Assembly: GCA_963774305.1 (NCBI GenBank)
Contig: CAVZEM010000006.1
Location: 62,001 to 126,000, forward strand
DNA: 64,000 bases
From: DASUPK01 sp963774305
GTDB lineage: Bacteria; Actinomycetota; Thermoleophilia; Solirubrobacterales; 70-9
Direction of reading: 5' to 3'
Shown here: positions 35,068 to 44,146 of the stretch, piece after piece
How the letters are laid out: each line of letters opens with the position of its first letter
Position numbering within the stretch: the stretch's first letter is position 1
Translations under genes and position numbers: made by a program
The notes under the pieces: generated by a model
Database searches by the model: none
Told to the model about the DNA's origin: nothing
Seen by the model: the letters and a program-made list of their open reading frames with translations, nothing else

Positions 35068-36472
35068 CTACCCAGTGGAGCTGTCCTTCAAGTTCGTGAT
35101 CCGGTCGTACGCGGACTGCACGACGGACCGGTCCAGCTGGCCGCTCTTCACGTCCTTGACGAGCTGGCCGAAGGCCTGCGCCGAGGTGTTGGTGTTCTTC
35201 GCATAGAGGAGAAGGTCGTCGCCGGCCTCGAGCGCCCCCTTGCCGGCCACCGCCGGCGGCAGCGTCCCCGAGACGGCCTGTCCCTCGAGGTCGTCGGTGA
35301 TCACGACCCCGTCAAAACCGAGCTGCCCGCGGAGCAGGCCCTTGACGATGGTCGGCGACAGCGCGGCCGGCTTCTTGGCCTGGAGCGTCGGGATAGCTGG
35401 CCGTCGACACCATCACCATCCCGACGCCCGCCGCCACGGCGGCCTTGAAGGGCGTCAGGTCGTTCTGGAGCTGATCGGTGGTCGCGGCGATGCTGACCGC
35501 ATGGTCGTCGGTGTTGACGGTGGCGTAGCCGAGGCCCGGGAAGTGCTTGGCGGTGGCGACCGTCCCGCCGTCCTGAAGCCCCTCTGCGAACGCGACGCCG
35601 ACGCTCGCGACCGTGTCGGGGTTGGAGCCGAAGGTCCGGCTCTTGATCGTGTCGGCCGTGTTCGCATGGGCGACGTCGAGCACCGGCGCCAGATCGACGT
35701 TGACGCCCAGGCCCTTGAGGAAGGAGCCCGTCTTCTGCCCCTGGTCCTTGGACTGACCCTCGTCCCCGCTCTTGCCGAGGTCGGCGGGAGAGATGTCCGG
35801 CGGGCCGTCCTTGATGCGCTTCACGTCGCCGCCCTCCTGGTCGATCATCACCAGCAGCGGCGGGTTGCCGCCGGCGCTCGCCGCCGCCTGGAGCTGCTGG
35901 ACGTCGCCCTGCACCGTCTGTGCGTCGCTACCTGTGACGATCACCCCGCCGACCTGCCCCTTGCGCACGCGCTTGATCAGGGTCTGGTCGGGGCCCTTGG
36001 CGCCCAGCTTGGCGACGATCGTCTGGCCCACGAGCCGCTTGAGCGGAACCGGCTGTTCGCTGGTGCCGCCCCCGCTGGAGATCAACACGATCAGCAGGAT
36101 CACGACGACCAGAACGGCCCCGCCGATCATGAAGTCCTGACGGCGGCGCACCCTGGCGGGAAGGTCACGGCGGCGGGCGCGGCGACCCGGCGGCGGGCGC
36201 CGGCCGCTGCGCTCGAACTCTCCGGTGTCGCCCCGGATCCGGCGGCGCTCGCTGGTGCTCAGGCGGTCATGCTCGCCCGTTCCGACCCGCTCGCGCTCGC
36301 CGGTGCCGACCCGCTCGCGCTCGCCGGTGCCGAGGCTCTCTCGCTCTCCCGTCCCGGGCCGTTCTGGCTCGTCGGCGGTCCTGGGCTCCCGCTCCGGGCG
36401 GGGCGGCCGCGCGGGCGCATCCGTCCACTCGAACAGATCGTCGTCGTCGGGGGGAGGCCGCCGCCCTTCCAT
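35068..36472 (-). CDS. Glycoside hydrolase family 3 (NagZ-like), one frameshift
   Basis: About 467 residues when one base in the run at 35390-35392 is dropped; the join then reads SYPTLQAKKPAALSPTIVKGLLRGQLG. A charged cytoplasmic N-terminus (repeats of GERERVGTG-like text near residues 40-70) precedes one membrane segment (FMIGGAVLVVVILLIVLIS). The GH3 domain shows VDLAPVLDV, KHFPGLGYATVNTDDHAVSI (the Lys-His pair) and VVITDDLEGQAVSG (the nucleophile Asp region). The likely role is peptidoglycan recycling or cell-wall GlcNAc removal. It follows aspS by four bases. Confidence 0.88.
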
Positions 36473-36476
36473 CTCT

Positions 36477-38270
36477 CTAGCCCTTTCCGCCCCCGCCTCT
36501 GATGGAGATGCCGAGCTCGCGGAGCTGGCGCTCGTCGACCGGTGCAGGAGCGCCGGTCAGGGTGTCGCCGCCCGAGGCCGTCTTGGGGAACGCGATCACA
36601 TCGCGGATCGACTCGGTGCCGTGCGCCAGCGCGACGATCCGGTCGAGGCCGAAGGCGATTCCCCCGTGCGGCGGCGCGCCGTAGCGCAGGGCTTCGAGGA
36701 GAAAGCCGAAGCGCTCCTCGGCCTGTTGCTCGTCGATTCCGATCGCCTTGAACACCTGTCGCTGCACCTCGGGGTCGTTGATGCGGATCGAGCCCCCACC
36801 AATTTCCCATCCGTTCCAGACGACGTCATAGGCCTTGGCCCTCGCGGCGCCCGGATCGGCCGGATCGAACTCGCCGTTGGGCGAGGTGAACGGATGGTTG
36901 TGCGGATCCCAGCGCTCCTCGTCGGCCGCCCAGCCGAGCAGCGGCCAGTCGACCACCCAGGTGAGTTCGTTCGCCTCCGGATCGATCAGCCCCAGCCGCT
37001 CGCCCAGCCGCCGGCGGAGCTCGCCGAGGACCTCGGCCGAGACCAGCGGCTCGTCGGCGACCAGCAGGACGACGTCGCCCTCCGATGCGGCGAGCGCCTC
37101 GTTCGCCGCCTTGATCTCCTCGGCGGAGAGAAACTTGGCGACCGGCGAGCGCCATCCGTCCGCCTCGACGACAGCCCAGACCAGGCCCTTGGCCCCGAGC
37201 TCTGTCGCCTCCGCGACCAGCCCGTCCAGGTCGGCCCTGGACATCCCGTGCGTCCCGGCGTTCAGCCCGCGGACGAGGGCGCCGCCCTCGATCGCCTGGC
37301 GGAAGGCGTTGAACTCGGAGCCACGGAACACGTCGGTCAGGTCCTCGAGCTCGAGGTCGAAGCGCAGGTCCGGCTTGTCGGAGCCGTAGCGGGAGACCGC
37401 CTCGTCATAGGCCAGCCGCCTCATCGGCAGCTCGAGCTCGACGCCGCAGACGGCCAGAACGTGCGCCAGGAGGCGCTCGTTCAGATCGATCACGTCGTCG
37501 GTGTCGACGAAGGACATCTCGATGTCCAGCTGCGTGAAGTCGGGTTGCCTGTCCGCGCGCAGATCCTCATCCCTGAAGCAGCGCGCAATCTGAAAATACC
37601 GCTCGAAGCCGCCGATCATGAGAAGTTGCTTGAAGAGCTGCGGGGACTGGGGCAGCGCGTAGAACTTGCCTCGCTGGAGGCGGCTGGGGACGAGGAAGTC
37701 GCGGGCACCCTCCGGCGTCGATCGGGTGAGGACCGGGGTCTCGATCTCGAGGAAACCCTCCCCGGAGAGGAACTCCCGCATCGATGCGGCGACGCGGTGG
37801 CGCAGCTCGATCGCCTCCCGCATCCGGTCGCGACGCAGATCGAGATAGCGATAGCGCAGGCGAGTCTCCTCGCTGACCTCGCCCGAGAAGGACTCGATCT
37901 CGAAGGGCGGCGTCTCGGCGTCGGAGAGGAGCTGGGCGTCGGTCACCCGGATCTCGACCTCGCCGGTCGGAAGGTCCTTGTTGACGGTCTCGGGCGAGCG
38001 CCTGACGACCGAGCCGCTCGCGCTCAGCACGTCCTCCGAGCGCAGCTCGTGGCCGAGCTCGAAGGCCTCGCCCAGCTGATCCGGATTGAGCACGAGCTGG
38101 ACCAGGCCGGTGCGATCACGGAGGTCGATGAAGACGAGACCGCCGTGGTCTCGCCGGCGGTGCACCCAGCCCGCGACCCGGACCTCGGAGTCGACCCGGT
38201 CGGGCAGGACCTGCCCGCACCAGGTGTCGCGGTAGCCGTTGGCCCGCAGCGCTGGAAATCCCTCGCTCAT
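36477..38270 (-). CDS. aspS: Aspartyl-tRNA synthetase
   Basis: 597 residues with the bacterial insertion domain. OB-fold anticodon domain (VRVAGWVHRRRDHGGLVFIDLRDRTG), class II motifs (FLEIETPVLTRSTPEGARDFLVPSR, QIARCFRDEDLRADRQPDFTQLDIEMSF, GIAFGLDRIVAL). The ATG overlaps the hisS stop (ATGA). The hisS-aspS order is frequent in bacteria. Whether it also charges tRNA-Asn cannot be told here. Confidence 0.97.
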   Translation of the reverse strand: MSEGFPALRANGYRDTWCGQVLPDRVDSEVRVAGWVHRRRDHGGLVFIDLRDRTGLVQLVLNPDQLGEAFELGHELRSEDVLSASGSVVRRSPETVNKDLPTGEVEIRVTDAQLLSDAETPPFEIESFSGEVSEETRLRYRYLDLRRDRMREAIELRHRVAASMREFLSGEGFLEIETPVLTRSTPEGARDFLVPSRLQRGKFYALPQSPQLFKQLLMIGGFERYFQIARCFRDEDLRADRQPDFTQLDIEMSFVDTDDVIDLNERLLAHVLAVCGVELELPMRRLAYDEAVSRYGSDKPDLRFDLELEDLTDVFRGSEFNAFRQAIEGGALVRGLNAGTHGMSRADLDGLVAEATELGAKGLVWAVVEADGWRSPVAKFLSAEEIKAANEALAASEGDVVLLVADEPLVSAEVLGELRRRLGERLGLIDPEANELTWVVDWPLLGWAADEERWDPHNHPFTSPNGEFDPADPGAARAKAYDVVWNGWEIGGGSIRINDPEVQRQVFKAIGIDEQQAEERFGFLLEALRYGAPPHGGIAFGLDRIVALAHGTESIRDVIAFPKTASGGDTLTGAPAPVDERQLRELGISIRGGGGKG

Positions 38271-39523
38271 GGCGAGGAGAGTGTCTCAACCAGCGTCGCG
38301 GGGTCGACCTCTCGCTCTTCGCCCGAGCTCATGTCGCGCAGCGTCGCCTTCCCATCGCCGCCGAGGATCAGCGCATGGCGCGCGCCGACCCGGTCGGCCT
38401 GCTTCATCTGGCCCTTGTGCGCGCGGCCGGCGAGATCGAGATCGGCCGGGATCCCGGCCCGGCGCAGCTCCGTGACCAGGGTGAGGGCTTGCTCGCGCTC
38501 TGAGTCCTCGGCGACGACGAAGACGCCATCTCGCTGCTCGTCCGCCTCCGCAGCCGCCGTGCCCTCCTCCTGTTCGAGCGCCAGGGCGATGCGGTCCACG
38601 CCGAGCGCCCAGCCGCAGCCGGGCGTCGCCGGGCCCCCGAGCTGCTCGATCAGGCCGTCGTAGCGGCCGCCGCCGCCGATTCCGGACTGGGCGCCGAGCC
38701 TCTCGCACTCGAACTCGAACAGGGTGCGCGTGTAGTAGTCGAGCCCGCGCACCAGCGTCGGGTCGATGTCGTAGGAGACGCCGTTGCGGTCGAGCAGCGC
38801 CCGCACCTCCGCGAAGTGCTCGGCGTCCGCCGGGTCGAGGCGGTCCATCAGGGTCGGGGCGTCCTCCATCACCTTCCTGGTTCCCTCGTGCTCGGCGTCG
38901 AAGGCGCGCAGCGGGTTTGCGTCGATCCGGCCCCGGACCTCCTCGGAGAGCTCGCCCTCGTGCGAGCGCAGGTAGGTGCGCAGCTCGTCGAGATAGGCGG
39001 CGCGCGTCTCCGGCGTCCCCAGGCTGCCCAGCCGCAGCCGGACGCCCTCCACCCCGAGCTCGGCCACGATGTCGCTCGCCAGCAGGATCATCTCTGCGTC
39101 CACGAGCGGCGAGTCCGAGCCGATCGACTCGGCGTTCACCTGGGTGAACTGGCGGTAGCGGCCCGCCTGCGGTCGCTCGTGCCGGAAGAAGGGCCCCTCG
39201 GTCCAGAGCTTCACCGGCTGCGCGCGCGTCTGCATGCCGTGCTCGAGGTAGGCCCGGCAGACCGACGCCGTCGCCTCCGGGCGCAGGGTCAGCGAGCGGC
39301 CGCCCTGGTCCTCGAAGGTGAACATCTGCTTCTGGACGATGTCCGTGGACTCTCCGACGCCGCGCGCGAACAGGTCCGTCTCCTCGAAGATCGGCGTGTC
39401 CATACGGCCGTAGCCGGCCGCCTCCAGCCAGCGGCGCGCGACCTCCACGATCCGGCGGCGGATGGGCTGCTGCTCAGGCAGGACGTCGAACGTGCCCCGC
39501 GGGGCCTTGAACTTCTCGCTCAT
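38267..39523 (-). CDS. hisS: Histidyl-tRNA synthetase
   Basis: 418 residues. N-terminus FKAPRGTFDVLPEQQPIRRRI, motif 2 (GPFFRHERPQAGRYRQFTQVNAE), the histidine motifs (VRGLDYYTRTLFEFE and GIGGGGRYDGLIEQLGG) and a C-terminal anticodon domain. Intact. Start ATG at 39523, 21 bases after the MBL gene. Confidence 0.97.
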   Translation of the reverse strand: MSEKFKAPRGTFDVLPEQQPIRRRIVEVARRWLEAAGYGRMDTPIFEETDLFARGVGESTDIVQKQMFTFEDQGGRSLTLRPEATASVCRAYLEHGMQTRAQPVKLWTEGPFFRHERPQAGRYRQFTQVNAESIGSDSPLVDAEMILLASDIVAELGVEGVRLRLGSLGTPETRAAYLDELRTYLRSHEGELSEEVRGRIDANPLRAFDAEHEGTRKVMEDAPTLMDRLDPADAEHFAEVRALLDRNGVSYDIDPTLVRGLDYYTRTLFEFECERLGAQSGIGGGGRYDGLIEQLGGPATPGCGWALGVDRIALALEQEEGTAAAEADEQRDGVFVVAEDSEREQALTLVTELRRAGIPADLDLAGRAHKGQMKQADRVGARHALILGGDGKATLRDMSSGEEREVDPATLVETLSSP

Positions 39524-39544
39524 TGCGACGCGAGCCTACTGCCG

Positions 39545-40183
39545 CTAACGGGCGAGCTCTGCCAAGAACGGGTTGGTCGCCCGCTCGGCGCCCAGGGTGG
39601 TGACTCCCATGTGGCCGGGGTAGACCGTCGTCTCGGGCGGATGCGAATCAACCAGGGTCCGGATCGACTCCAGCAGCGTTCCCCAGTCCCCGCCGGGAAG
39701 ATCGGTCCTCCCCACCGAGCCCTGGAAGAGAACGTCGCCGGAGAAGATCGCGGCCTCGTCCGGGACCGAGTAGGTGACGTGGCCCGGGCTGTGGCCGGGA
39801 GTGAAGATCACGTCGATCTCCAGGCCCGCCAGCTCGAGCTTCTCGCCGCCGCTGACGGTGTGGTCGGCCTCGTAGCTCTCATAGGGGCCGAAGCCGGGCC
39901 AGGGCACGAAGGAGTTGATGTCGGCGAGGACCGGCGTCTCGATCTCGGGGCACCAGACCTCGGCTCCCGTCGCCTTCGCGATCGGCGCCACCGCGCCGAT
40001 GTGGTCGAAGTGGGTATGGGTGAGGAGGATCCCGTCGATCGTGAGGCCGAGCTCCTCGGTGGCGCCGAGGATCCTCTCGGCCTCGTCGCCGGGATCGACG
40101 ATCAGCGCATGATCCGAACTGTCCTGGCGGACCACGAAGCAGTTCTCGGCGATCTGGCCGACGGTGAACATGCGAACGTCCAT
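39545..40183 (-). CDS. Metallo-beta-lactamase-fold hydrolase (glyoxalase II-like)
   Basis: 212 residues. The zinc motif THTHFDHIGAVAPIA, a second His in TPGHSPGHVTY, Asp in IFSGDVLFQGSVGRTD and His in VYPGHMGVTT are complete, so it should be active. This close relative of YcbL/glyoxalase II often lies beside hisS in actinobacteria. The substrate is not determined. Confidence 0.92.
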   Translation of the reverse strand: MDVRMFTVGQIAENCFVVRQDSSDHALIVDPGDEAERILGATEELGLTIDGILLTHTHFDHIGAVAPIAKATGAEVWCPEIETPVLADINSFVPWPGFGPYESYEADHTVSGGEKLELAGLEIDVIFTPGHSPGHVTYSVPDEAAIFSGDVLFQGSVGRTDLPGGDWGTLLESIRTLVDSHPPETTVYPGHMGVTTLGAERATNPFLAELAR

Positions 40184-40188
40184 ACGGC

Positions 40189-40605
40189 TCAGCCCTCCGA
40201 CTGTTGCGCGCCGCCGGTGCGGTGAGTCTCGCGCTCCTGGCGCTTCTTCGCCTCCTTGCGGAGATGGCGCTGGTAGACGAAGCGGTCCAGGGTGTAGGCC
40301 ATCGGGACGTAGACGCCCATCATCAGGACCCCGACCACAAGAGAAAGGCCCGGTGCCTGTCCCATCAGCGCGAGCACGCCGACGAAGAGGACCGCTGCAA
40401 CCCCGCCCTTCTTCAGGGCGCTCGACCAGCTGGCCGGCTGAGGGGTCCGGGGGCCGCCCTTGCCCTTCTTCCCCTTAGTTCGGCTCCGCGCTCGAGACTG
40501 GGCCTCGGCGCGACTGCGGGCGCGGCCGCGAGCCGGGCGGGTGTCGATCCGACCTCCCTGGGTGCCGCGATGCTTGCGGCGACGCTTCTTCTTCGTCTGG
40601 GCCAT
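40189..40605 (-). CDS. Small basic membrane protein
   Basis: 138 residues. A very basic N-terminus (KKKRRRKHRGTQGG, then RARSRAEAQSRARSRTKGKKGKGG) is followed by two membrane segments (GGVAAVLFVGVLALMGQ and LSLVVGVLMMGVYVPMAYTL) and a basic tail (QRHLRKEAKKRQERE). The charge could contact RNA or membrane lipid. No family is recognised. It ends five bases before the MBL gene on the same strand. Confidence 0.65.
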   Translation of the reverse strand: MAQTKKKRRRKHRGTQGGRIDTRPARGRARSRAEAQSRARSRTKGKKGKGGPRTPQPASWSSALKKGGVAAVLFVGVLALMGQAPGLSLVVGVLMMGVYVPMAYTLDRFVYQRHLRKEAKKRQERETHRTGGAQQSEG

Positions 40606-40622
40606 CGAGCTCTAAGGGAAAG

Positions 40623-41510
40623 CTAGCCGAGAACGTTCTCGATCACGTCACGCTTCGGGTCGAAGTCGCGGATCGGGGGCTCGTCGGGATAGCCCTCGAT
40701 GGCCGCCTCGGGGACGAGTCCGACGAGCTCGGCCTCCACCGGCCGCACGCCGTGTTGGGCCGCCAGCCGGGAGATCTCCGCGACGACCTTCGCGAGCGGC
40801 ACGGCTTTCGGGTCGTGGATGTTCATCGAGACCTGCGTGCGCTCCCCATCCCGCGGGAGGCCGAGCGCGCGGACGCCCGGCAGCCCTCCATCCGCCTCCC
40901 GCAGCTCGGCGGCGATCTCCCGGGCGATCTCGGGATTCGAGGTGTCGAGCTCGACGTTGAAGGCGACCAGGGGCTCGCGGGCCGTGACCAGGGTGGCGCC
41001 CGCGCTCGGGTGAGGTTCGTCCGGGCCGAGGTCGGGGCGCAGCTCGCCTGATCCCATCCGCCGGGCCAGCTCGGCCGGCCCACCCTGCCGGAAGTAGGCG
41101 CGCTCGCGCCGCTCCGGGGATGCGGCCAGCTCGCCATAGAAGAAGACGGGGATCCCGAGGGCCGCGATGCCCTCCGCCACCTGGCGCGCCGCCGCGACCG
41201 CGTCGTCGTGCCGCTCCTCGATCTGCCAGACGACCGGGGAGACGTCGAGGGCACCGACGTGCGGGTGGACCCCCTGATGGCCGCGCAGGTCGATCAGGTC
41301 GATCGCGTGGGCGGCGCCCGCCACCAGCGCCTCGACCAGCTTGGCCGGCGCCGCCGCCATCGTGAAGACGCAGCGGTTGTGCTGGGCGTCGTAGTGGCGG
41401 TTGAGGATCCGGGCGTGAGCGCCGAGGGTTGCCTCGAGGGCGCCGATGACGCGAACGTTCCGTCCCTCGGAGAAGTTGGGGACCGCCACCAGCGGCATCT
41501 CTCCGCTCAC
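40623..41510 (-). CDS. Glutamate formimidoyltransferase domain (FtcD N-terminal type)
   Basis: 295 residues. Matches the transferase half of FtcD: MPLVAVPNFSEGRNVRVIGAL, HYDAQHNRCVFTMAA, LIDLRGHQGVHPHVGALDVSPVV and GVRALGLPRDGERTQVSMNIHD. The C-terminal cyclodeaminase is absent. In histidine degradation it moves a formimino group to tetrahydrofolate, but no other hut gene is near, so another role is possible. Coupled to the upstream gene by ATGA. Confidence 0.9.
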   Translation of the reverse strand: MSGEMPLVAVPNFSEGRNVRVIGALEATLGAHARILNRHYDAQHNRCVFTMAAAPAKLVEALVAGAAHAIDLIDLRGHQGVHPHVGALDVSPVVWQIEERHDDAVAAARQVAEGIAALGIPVFFYGELAASPERRERAYFRQGGPAELARRMGSGELRPDLGPDEPHPSAGATLVTAREPLVAFNVELDTSNPEIAREIAAELREADGGLPGVRALGLPRDGERTQVSMNIHDPKAVPLAKVVAEISRLAAQHGVRPVEAELVGLVPEAAIEGYPDEPPIRDFDPKRDVIENVLG

Positions 41511-42455
41511 GGGATCAGCAGCTCGCCGTCGCGGACGATGGCCTCGCCGTCGAGCTCGAGCGTCGGCTTCATCACGACGCAGTCGAGGTGGACGGGAACC
41601 TGGACCGTCCCGCCGATCCCGGCCGACGCGCCGAAGGCGACGTGGCAGGTGCCGAGGATCTTCTCGTCCTCGAGGATCTCGCCGGTCAGCTTCGCCTTCT
41701 CGTTGGTGCCGACGCCGAGCTCGGCGATGTTCCTGCCGTCGTCGCCGTGCTCGGTGAGCAGCTCCATGAACGCCATCCCCTGCCCCCCGCGCGCCGAGGT
41801 CAGATGACCGCCCTCGACCACGAGCTGGACGGGCTCGTCGACCAGGCCGACGCCGGCCATCGATCCGTCGACCATCAGGGTGCCGTTGCCGCCAACGGGC
41901 GAGATGAAGCCCTCGCCGCAGGGCAGGTTGCCGAACGCGCCGCGCTCGGTGAGCTCGCCGGCATCCGGGATCGCTTCCCGCCCGGAGAGGTCGAGCCGCA
42001 GGTCGGTGCCGTTCGAATCAGTGATGTGGGCCTCGCTGGCCCGCTCGAGGGCATCGGCGACGGCGTGGCCCTTCTTCCGCAGCCCCTCCATGTCGGCGCT
42101 CATCACGCGGGCCAGCATGTCCTCGGTCACCCCCGGGAGGGTCGCGCAGCGCGTGCCGTTCTCGCTGGCGCGCTTCCGCGCGGCGGTGTGGGAGAGCGAC
42201 TGGACGGTCGGCGCGAGCAGGACGTCGGCGGCGGCCATCGCCTCGGCGACCGTGGCCGGCGGCTCGGCGGCGTGCGAGGCCCGCTCCCCCATCACCGCCA
42301 GGACGGCCTCCGCCCCGGCGCCGGCGGCCTCCTCGCGCAACCGCTCGCCGAGGTGCTGAGTCGCCGGGTTGCAGACGACGAGCACCTCCTCGCGCCTCGT
42401 TGACGGCAAGGCAGTCGCGCACCACGGCCCGCACCGCTCGGTCGAGATCGCTCAT
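41507..42455 (-). CDS. M29-like aminopeptidase family protein, one frameshift
   Basis: About 315 residues when one extra base near 42396 is dropped (MSDLDRAVRAVVRDCLAVNEREEVLVVCNPATQHLGERL). The start is ATG 42455. The body has LSHTAARKRASENGTRCATLPGV, TDSNGTDLRLDLSGREAIPDAGEL, NLPCGEGFISPVGGNGTLMVDGSM, and AELGVGTNEKAKLTGEILEDEKILGTCHVAFGASA with the Glu and His ligands of the AmpS/PepS-like metal site. Related proteins are called leucyl aminopeptidase (aminopeptidase T). Confidence 0.85.
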
Positions 42456-42523
42456 GCGGTGCACCCTAGTCACCGACTTCTGGCGATGCGGGACCCACTC
42501 AGCTCGGCTTAGGGTTCGCTTCG

Positions 42524-42877
42524 ATGCGAAGGCTCGCATCACTCATCCTCCTTTGCGCGCTCGCACTGACCCTGGCGATGAGCGGCGGTGCCGAGGCGAA
42601 GAAGAAGCATCCGAAGCTCAAGATCGACCTGAACGCGGCGACGCAGGTCGCTGTCCAGCTCTTCGTCGTGCGGCGCAACGCCGATCCGTCGATCACAGCC
42701 GGCCAGGTGCTGCCCTGCCAGCGGAAGTCTCGGCTCAAGGTGGAGTGCGTGACCCAGTTCTCACGATCCCCGGATGGGCTTCACGGCCAGAACTGCAGCT
42801 ACACGGCAACGATCTACGGGACCAAGAAGGGCAAGGCCTTCCTCAAGGCAACGCCCGACGTCTGCACTGCTTTCTGA
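42524..42877 (+). CDS. Small secreted protein
   Basis: 117 residues. A signal peptide (RRLASLILLCALALTLAMSGGAEA) with a cleavage site after AEA, then a Lys-rich start and a 90-residue domain with four Cys (LPCQRKSRLKVECV, NCSYTATIYGTKKG, DVCTAF), which may form two disulfides. No family is recognised. It is divergent from the aminopeptidase gene, with 68 bases between starts. Confidence 0.75.
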   Translation: MRRLASLILLCALALTLAMSGGAEAKKKHPKLKIDLNAATQVAVQLFVVRRNADPSITAGQVLPCQRKSRLKVECVTQFSRSPDGLHGQNCSYTATIYGTKKGKAFLKATPDVCTAF

Positions 42878-42906
42878 GCCCGTCGCTGCGCTGGCAGAAT
42901 CGGGGC

Positions 42907-43452
42907 GTGGCCCAGACCATCTACTTCGCCGCCGCCACGCTGGACGGCTACATCGCCACCGACGATGACGGCATCGATTGGCTGACCGGCTTCGAGCCGG
43001 ACTACGAGGGCGGAGGCGAGAGCGTCAAGGGATCCATCGATTCCGTCATCGAGGGGACCGGCGCGCTCGTCATGGGCTCATCCACCTACGAGTTCATCCT
43101 CGGCCACGACTGGCCCTACGGCGATCGCCCGACCTGGGTGCTGACCAGCCGCGAGCTCCCGGTCGCCGAAGGTGCCGACATCCGCTTCCACAACGGCCCG
43201 GTCGCCGGGATCCACCCGGAGATGAACGCCGCCGCGGGAGAGCGAGACCTCTGGGTGGTCGGCGGCGGCCCGGTCGCGTCCGAGCTCGCCGATGCCGGCC
43301 TGCTCGACGAGCTCTGGGTCACGATCGTCCCGATCATCCTCGGGTCGGGCAAGCCGCTCTTCTCCCGCCCCATCACCAGGTCGATGCGCCTGCTCGGCAC
43401 CCGCACCTTTGACACCGGCATGCACGAGCTGCGCTACGCCTTGGCCAAGTAG
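42907..43452 (+). CDS. Dihydrofolate reductase-fold (RibD C-terminal) protein
   Basis: 181 residues from a GTG at 42907. It shows TIYFAAATLDGYIATDDDGIDWLTGF, GTGALVMGSSTYEFIL, RPTWVLTSRELPVAEGADIRFHNG and DLWVVGGGPVASELADAGLLDELWVTIVPIILGSGKPLF, the pattern of the RibD/YwjB reductase family. The substrate is unknown. It lies 24 bases before the tRNA gene. Confidence 0.9.
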   Translation: MAQTIYFAAATLDGYIATDDDGIDWLTGFEPDYEGGGESVKGSIDSVIEGTGALVMGSSTYEFILGHDWPYGDRPTWVLTSRELPVAEGADIRFHNGPVAGIHPEMNAAAGERDLWVVGGGPVASELADAGLLDELWVTIVPIILGSGKPLFSRPITRSMRLLGTRTFDTGMHELRYALAK

Positions 43453-43476
43453 CCCGCCGCTACGATTTGCCGCCCC

Positions 43477-43550
43477 GCCGGAGTAGCTCAGTCGGTTAGA
43501 GCAGCGGAATCATAATCCGCGTGTCGGGGGTTCGAGTCCCTCCTCCGGCA
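43477..43550 (+). tRNA. tRNA-Met (anticodon CAT), site of element integration
   Basis: A complete 74-base cloverleaf: acceptor GCCGGAG/CTCCGGC, D-arm GCTC...GAGC, anticodon stem GCGGA/TCCGC with loop ATCATAA (CAT at 43511-43513), T-arm GGGGG-TTCGAGT-CCCTC region. The discriminator is A and CCA is not encoded. It is probably elongator tRNA-Met, although a CAT anticodon also serves tRNA-Ile2. Its 3' half is repeated at 52930 and 54420. Confidence 0.95.
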
Positions 43551-43555
43551 TGAAG
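43509..43555 (+). repeat. att core copy 1 (inside tRNA-Met)
   Basis: 47 bases identical to copies at 52930 and 54420, from the anticodon loop (ATCATAATCC) to five bases past the tRNA 3' end (ATGAAG). The length and place are typical of a tyrosine-integrase attachment core in a tRNA gene. Confidence 0.85.
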
Positions 43556-43700
43556 TGCCTGCAAATCGCTACTTTCGAAACCGGCTTGACACGCGGATTC
43601 TGGCTCCGCCGCAAAGTCCGCGTGTTGAAGGCGAGGAGAACTGTGCCTAACTGTGCGCTCGCCAACACGCGGATTCTTGACGCACCGACGCACGGTCACG
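43556..43700 (+). repeat. Left arm of islet 1
   Basis: About 145 bases similar to the stretches after copies 2 and 3. It holds ACACGCGGATT (43589), GTCCGCGTGTTGAA (43616) and CAACACGCGGATTC (43663). The first is the exact reverse complement of AATCCGCGTGT inside the core (43514-43524), and the last two pair with each other over 11 bases. Confidence 0.7.
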
Positions 43701-43795
43701 GTCAACCGTCAACCCACGGGCGCGCGCTCGCTGATCGCGAGCCACGGGATCGCCCGGTGCTCCGGCTTTCACGCGAAAGGGGGCAGCTCACGCCG

Positions 43796-44146
43796 TCAGA
43801 AGTTCAGGACGCGATCGGCCCAGATCACCCAGTCGGCGAGCTCGTCCATCGATGAGCGCTCGGCGCCGTCAACGAACTTCGACGAACTGAGACCACGGGT
43901 GTCTACGCAGGTCCCGCACAAACCGACCTTGGCCTTGTGGGTGATCAGACCCTTGAGCATGCGGGCAAGGTTGTAGTAGCCCTCCGGGGTCTGCTGGTCG
44001 GCAAGCGCCGTTCCAACCGCATCGCCCATCAGAAAGGCTCGCAGCTCGACCCCGTCGCGCTTGGCGAGGGCGCTGGCCAGCCTCAACGCGTTGTAGGAGC
44101 GCTCGCTGCCGTAAGCAGGGTCATTGAGGATGACGAGGACCTTCAT
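43796..44146 (-). CDS. DsrE-family sulfur-transfer-like protein
   Basis: 116 residues, DsrE/YchN-like: MKVLVILNDPAYGSERSYNALRLASAL, ELRAFLMGDAV and GYYNLARMLKGLITHKAKVGLCGTCVDTRGL. The CGTC motif offers two cysteines at the place used for sulfur relay in DsrE-type proteins. The last gene of a four-gene minus-strand run, coupled to the MFS gene by ATGA. A role in handling persulfide sulfur fits the neighbours. Confidence 0.88.
   Translation of the reverse strand: MKVLVILNDPAYGSERSYNALRLASALAKRDGVELRAFLMGDAVGTALADQQTPEGYYNLARMLKGLITHKAKVGLCGTCVDTRGLSSSKFVDGAERSSMDELADWVIWADRVLNF

Noticed and set aside
36259..36450. Tandem repeat in the N-terminus of the GH3 protein as a CRISPR-like or regulatory repeat
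   Set aside because: The repeats lie in frame, vary by codon and encode a charged GERERVGTG-like linker, so it is a coding repeat.
43551..43795. Integron attC array
   Set aside because: The cores coincide with a tRNA 3' end and no integron integrase or cassette spacing is seen. Tyrosine-integrase tRNA insertion fits better.
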